Shown here piece after piece: positions 60,612 to 64,000 of a DNA stretch of 64,000 nt. Within the stretch, counting starts at the first letter, position 1; each line of letters starts with the position of its first letter. This stretch comes from Chloranthus sessilifolius (lineage: Eukaryota; Streptophyta; Magnoliopsida; Chloranthales; Chloranthaceae): positions 91,090,491 through 91,154,490 of the forward strand of contig CM037595.1 in assembly GCA_021018995.1 (NCBI GenBank), read 5' to 3'. The notes below the pieces were generated by a model, which was not told the DNA's origin, made no database searches, and saw only the letters and a list, made by a program, of their open reading frames with translations. The position numbers were made by a program, and so were the translations under genes.

Positions 60612-61114
60612 GAAGGCACAGCCAAGGTTTAGTTGGGTTAGTTTATTCTGTGTTTGGGAATAGGATCAAATTATACTTGACATCTAGAATAGAGCGACCG
60701 ACCTGATCACCAGCAGAATGTGCCGTGTGGACACATGCGGATCTTCATGCTTTTTAAGTCTGCGAGCTTCTAGGGACGCATAGGACACTACTGGCATGCC
60801 CTGCGCAAGTGATTAGGCCCATAGTAGCTCTATATTTAATACCTGGGGAATTAATGTAGCCAAAAATAGTCTTATTAGAGGATACCTGTCAATAATTTTA
60901 GTTCCAAGTATACAGGAGGAATAGGAGTTTGAGCGTTGATTGCATATTTGCATTGAGAAGACAAACAGAAACCACAAATGGCGTCAGCCATATCAGTTAT
61001 GTCATCGTAAAGCCCATTTTACTACCTAATACTGGTTTGAGTTGGTGTTAGGTACCCTACCCAAGCGCCACCGCTCAGGTCAATTTCCTATGTCAAACTG
61101 GTCAAGCCTCAGAA
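60612..61114. other. unassigned DNA right of element G
   Basis: No exon of the E2 gene and no repeat family recognised on either strand. Confidence 0.4.
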
Positions 61115-61558
61115 GTTATCTGGTCAGTATGGATGAAAAGAAATGAAAGGATTTTCAGGGGTAGCAGCACTCATGAGTGTGTTGTTATCAAATGGGCAAC
61201 TACCAACAAGTACTTGAAAACTCAAAGCAGACCACATTTTAAAAAATCCAAAGGCCAAATCAGATGATTGTAAAGGATGTTAGAAATTGGCTTCTCACTG
61301 GGTCTCTTTAGTCCATATTGGCGAAAGTAGGGAGACATGCAGCTGAAGAATGGGATAACCTACCTTTATCCTTACTTTCTCTCGGGAGGGGGGAATCTTT
61401 TTGGGTAGGTTGGGGCTACTCTATGGTTGGGGGAGTTTCTGTTTTTTCTTGTTCCTCTAGAGTGATGTTTGGGGCCTTGCAGTCTCTCACTTCTTTTTTG
61501 TCTCTTTTTACTGATTCTTAATCAATAAAAGTTCGTTACTGATCAAAAAAAAAAAAAA
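61115..61558 (+). mobile_element. LINE 3' end with poly(A)
   Basis: VIWSVWMKRNERIFRG at 61115 is the usual C-terminal pattern of plant L1 ORF2 proteins. About 400 bp of 3' sequence follow, then an AATAAAA signal (about 61523) and an A run at 61544-61557. No target duplication was established. It has the opposite fate to the LINE at 20640, which lost its 3' end. Confidence 0.7.
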
Positions 61559-62074
61559 GACCCGCTAAATTCTTCTTGAATAACTCTACTCATAAACTGT
61601 CCAAATTGAGTGATCTAGTCCAATGCCGCCATGTCAGCCAAGCTTCAAAATTATGACAGTTATGGAAGAGTCACTTGGCTTAGGCACTTGGATGAGCAAA
61701 TCCATCTACGAGTCCCACTAACCAGCCATATTTCTTTAGTAGAGTATGAAAACTTGCTAAACTCTACAAAGGCCAATTTTCCATATCAACTACCCATGCA
61801 ATTTAACTCAGCTAAGGGCACCTCAGCACTATTAACCTCCAGTACAACTAATACTATTAGTATTACTACTACTACATGGATTAAAATGTTGCGTGATCTG
61901 ATATCTATGAGGAGTTTATATAAAAATCGGTTTTCAGAGAAGATTACTTGCTGAAAATAATTTAGAAATGGTTACTGTGGCCCCAATTAAATTTTAATAG
62001 CCTAAACACAATTAAATTTACTGACCACCGAAAGAAAAATCACTGAAACTCATTGACTTTATTAATGATGATTG
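61559..62074. other. unassigned DNA
   Basis: An open frame 61631-61954 (107 codons, plus) shows no known family and low-complexity threonine codons at its end. Nothing else seen. Confidence 0.35.
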
Positions 62075-62170
62075 GACCAAGATCTCCATGACCCACCAAC
62101 ACTAAAAACCGAGAACATAATAAATTGAACCAAGATCTCCATGACCCACCAACACTAAAAACCAAGAACA
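62075..62170. repeat. 53-bp tandem duplication
   Basis: ACCAAGATCTCCATGACCC begins at 62076 and again at 62129, continuing through ACCAACACTAAAAACC in both. Nearly identical, so recent. Confidence 0.88.
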
Positions 62171-62292
62171 GAAGGTCAAATACCCAGATATTAAACAAAT
62201 TAAACAAATCTTTTTTGTTATGCTAACATATGAATTTTGTAAAAATGATGCAGCTTCTCATATTGCAAAACTCACTAGTCCCTTGTCCTTTA

Positions 62293-62418
62293 GATGCATG
62301 GGTCTTTAAATATAGTTGGTGTTAAAGAGATGCATGGGTCTTTAAATATCTTGTAGTCTGCATGGGTCTTTAAATATAGTTGGTGTTAAAGAGATGCATG
62401 GGTCTTTAAATATAGTTG
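62293..62418. repeat. four copies of a GCATGGGTCTTTAAATAT repeat
   Basis: Copies start near 62296, 62332, 62360 and 62396; the first and the last two share a 36-bp unit with ATAGTTGGTGTTAAAGA. It lies 125-250 bp upstream of the Myb/SANT-like gene. Confidence 0.88.
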
Positions 62419-62542
62419 TGGAAGCTCCATTGTAGTGTCACTTGGTGAAATTAATCATTAGCACCATCTATTATGGTCCTTAGCATCATTTATTATGTAT
62501 CACTTATACATTTTGATGAGATTATATTGTTATGGCAATGTA

Positions 62543-63155
62543 ATGGAAGGAAGAAAAGCCAAGCACAAGACTAAATTAAAAGCTCATTGGCTGCCTTATG
62601 CTCATAAAATATTCATAGACATATGTCTCGAGCTTGTCAAAAAAGGAAGAAGGCCAGGCACTTGCATTGATAAGGCAGGGTATGAGATAATGATCAGTGA
62701 ATTTTCTAAGAGAACTGGGATGGAGTACGACATATACCAATTGAAGAATCATTGGGATAAAACTAAAGATAAATTGGTAAGATGGAATAAGCTAAGGGCG
62801 AATACGGGTTTGGGATGGGATTCCACTAAGAATACAATTATTGCGGATGAAGCATGGCGGGATGAATGGCTAAAGGTATTATACAATCTACTATTCTTTT
62901 CTAATTGTATTATAATTTATTTTCATTATGTGGGGATAAATTAATTGCCCACATAATGATAAAGATTGGTAATACGAGGGACTTGAATATGCCGAAGAAT
63001 TGAACATCATATATGGTAGGACACATGTGACTGATGGATTGAACCGGGCACCTTCTCAAGGGTCGATACCTAACGAGGGGCTGAACACAACATCGACCCT
63101 TGCGAAGGTGCCCAGCCCTATGCAAGAATTGCATCTATATATTGTTAATGCCTAA
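62543..63155 (+). CDS. Myb/SANT-like domain protein, two exons
   Basis: Proposed exons are 62543-62875 and 62979-63155, with a GT...AG intron of 103 bp. Both exons are in phase 0 and give 169 residues plus stop. Exon 1 holds the Myb/SANT-like DNA-binding domain (residues about 14-108): HKIFIDICLELVKKGRRPGT, YQLKNHWDKTKDKLVRWNKL and DEAWRDEWLK. Exon 2 begins GLEYAEELNIIYGRTHVTDG and ends in a serine/proline-rich tail. The domain family includes L10-interacting MYB proteins and the Myb-like partner of PIF/Harbinger transposases. This could therefore be a host regulator or a transposon-derived gene. An upstream in-frame ATG at 62495 gives a longer form; 62543 fits the family better. Confidence 0.7.
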
Positions 63156-64000
63156 TAGCCAGGTTTAGTACCAAAAAGTATAATGGGATGCTCCGATCAG
63201 CAAGGAAATCCAACAGCTATGATGGTAATGGAGACCAATGTGATGCCATAAAGAGACACCACATCAATATTCTGCACAGGTTCGAGTGGCTGCATTTAAC
63301 AAGGTCGACCTCACTATATCCTTCTCAGTACATTGAGACTAGCAGTTCATGGATGCTTTGATGATAGCAAGTTCATAGAAAAAGTTTTTTTTTTCCTCTG
63401 CTTTGTCCTGTTTTAGAATATTATGCTCTATGTTTCTTTTTTCACTACTCTTAGTCATGTTATTCTTCCTCTCTACCAATCTATCATGCAGGGAGTTGTA
63501 CTTATTAAGAGTTTGGCAGCTAAGGAACCATTTGCTCATTGGTTGTTGCTGCAATCAAATGGTATGAAACATTCATACATCAGGTGATGTAAACTTCATA
63601 TTTTTTTACTTATGAGTTCCACCTATTTGTATTCACGTTGGAGTTTTCAATCACCATCAGCGTTAATCCTTTCTAACAATAGTCCATATCAAATGCAAGG
63701 AGATCAACCAATGCATCACTGATTTGCAGCTATAAGTCAACAACAATCCTTCACAGATTTAAGTGCCAAAATAGCTATAGGTCAAGAGCATAGCTGCACT
63801 TATTTCTTCCTTTTAGTTTTTGGAATATGGACAGACCGTCCGCAATATATTACAATCATTGTCATTCCTCTCAAGCTTTAACTAAAATATTTAGATCTCA
63901 GATGTCTTCTTGTTGATTTAATGCACAGGGACTTCAAGCTGGACAAGATTGGATGTGGAAAAATAAACCCACAGGTTTTCACCATCTCTTTCTTTTGTGA
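63156..64000. other. unassigned DNA at the right edge
   Basis: Possibly the 3' UTR or further exons of the Myb/SANT-like gene. No domain recognised. The minus frame 63339-63554 lacks any family resemblance. Confidence 0.4.

Noticed and set aside
60612..62490. Upstream exons of the E2 gene on the minus strand
   Set aside because: No segment matching the conserved E2 core (HPN motif, active-site cysteine region) was seen when reading the complement.

Overview
This is nuclear DNA of a flowering plant, most likely a eudicot. It is made almost entirely of transposable elements nested inside each other. Two protein-coding host pieces can be recognised: the last exon of a ubiquitin-conjugating enzyme E2 gene (47749-47892, minus) and a small two-exon Myb/SANT-like gene (62543-63155, plus). 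Nothing bacterial, organellar or CRISPR is present. The species cannot be named from sequence alone.

Layout. (1) 1-18968 is a stack of LTR retrotransposons, all on the minus strand. A Ty1/copia copy C (14449-18968) appears to be split by a Tat-type Ty3/gypsy element T, whose gag lies at 425-3045 and whose 5' LTR lies at 3463-3977 plus 13381-14445. The LTR of T was hit by copia copy A (3983-13375). The LTR of A was hit by copia copy B (6713-13008; 5-bp target duplication GGATC). A also carries a solo LTR of a different family in its gag. A, B and C belong to one copia family. (2) 18969-25740 is old DNA with a decayed LINE (20640-22470), a strict 16-bp tandem repeat and short repeat fragments. 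(3) 25741-26747 is a foldback element with long inverted arms. (4) 26890-39936 is a non-autonomous gypsy-like element (DE, minus; target duplication AACTC). A sister element F (31451-36044, plus) inserted into it, and its LTRs carry one solo LTR and one tRNA-derived SINE. (5) 39942-47748 holds transposon debris: CACTA ends, a copia-like LTR, and a non-autonomous Mutator-type element with a perfect 9-bp target duplication (43952-45806). (6) 48011-60606 is a chromodomain Ty3/gypsy element G (minus) that lies directly upstream of the E2 exon, probably in its intron. (7) 60612-64000 holds a LINE 3' end with poly(A), tandem repeats and the Myb/SANT-like gene.

The most unusual signals are these. 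Short ATCGAT-centred palindromes are amplified in two unrelated gypsy families: TTGATCGATCAA in G and TCAATCGATTGA in DE/F, the latter just upstream of TATA boxes. G carries an extra sense ORF between integrase and 3' LTR. The copia family has a 26-bp leader without a recognisable primer-binding site. Copy A ends abruptly at an apparent 5-bp target duplication. All gag and pol genes are broken by stops or frameshifts, so the window looks like a heterochromatic or intron-expanding repeat graveyard. All identities were judged by eye.
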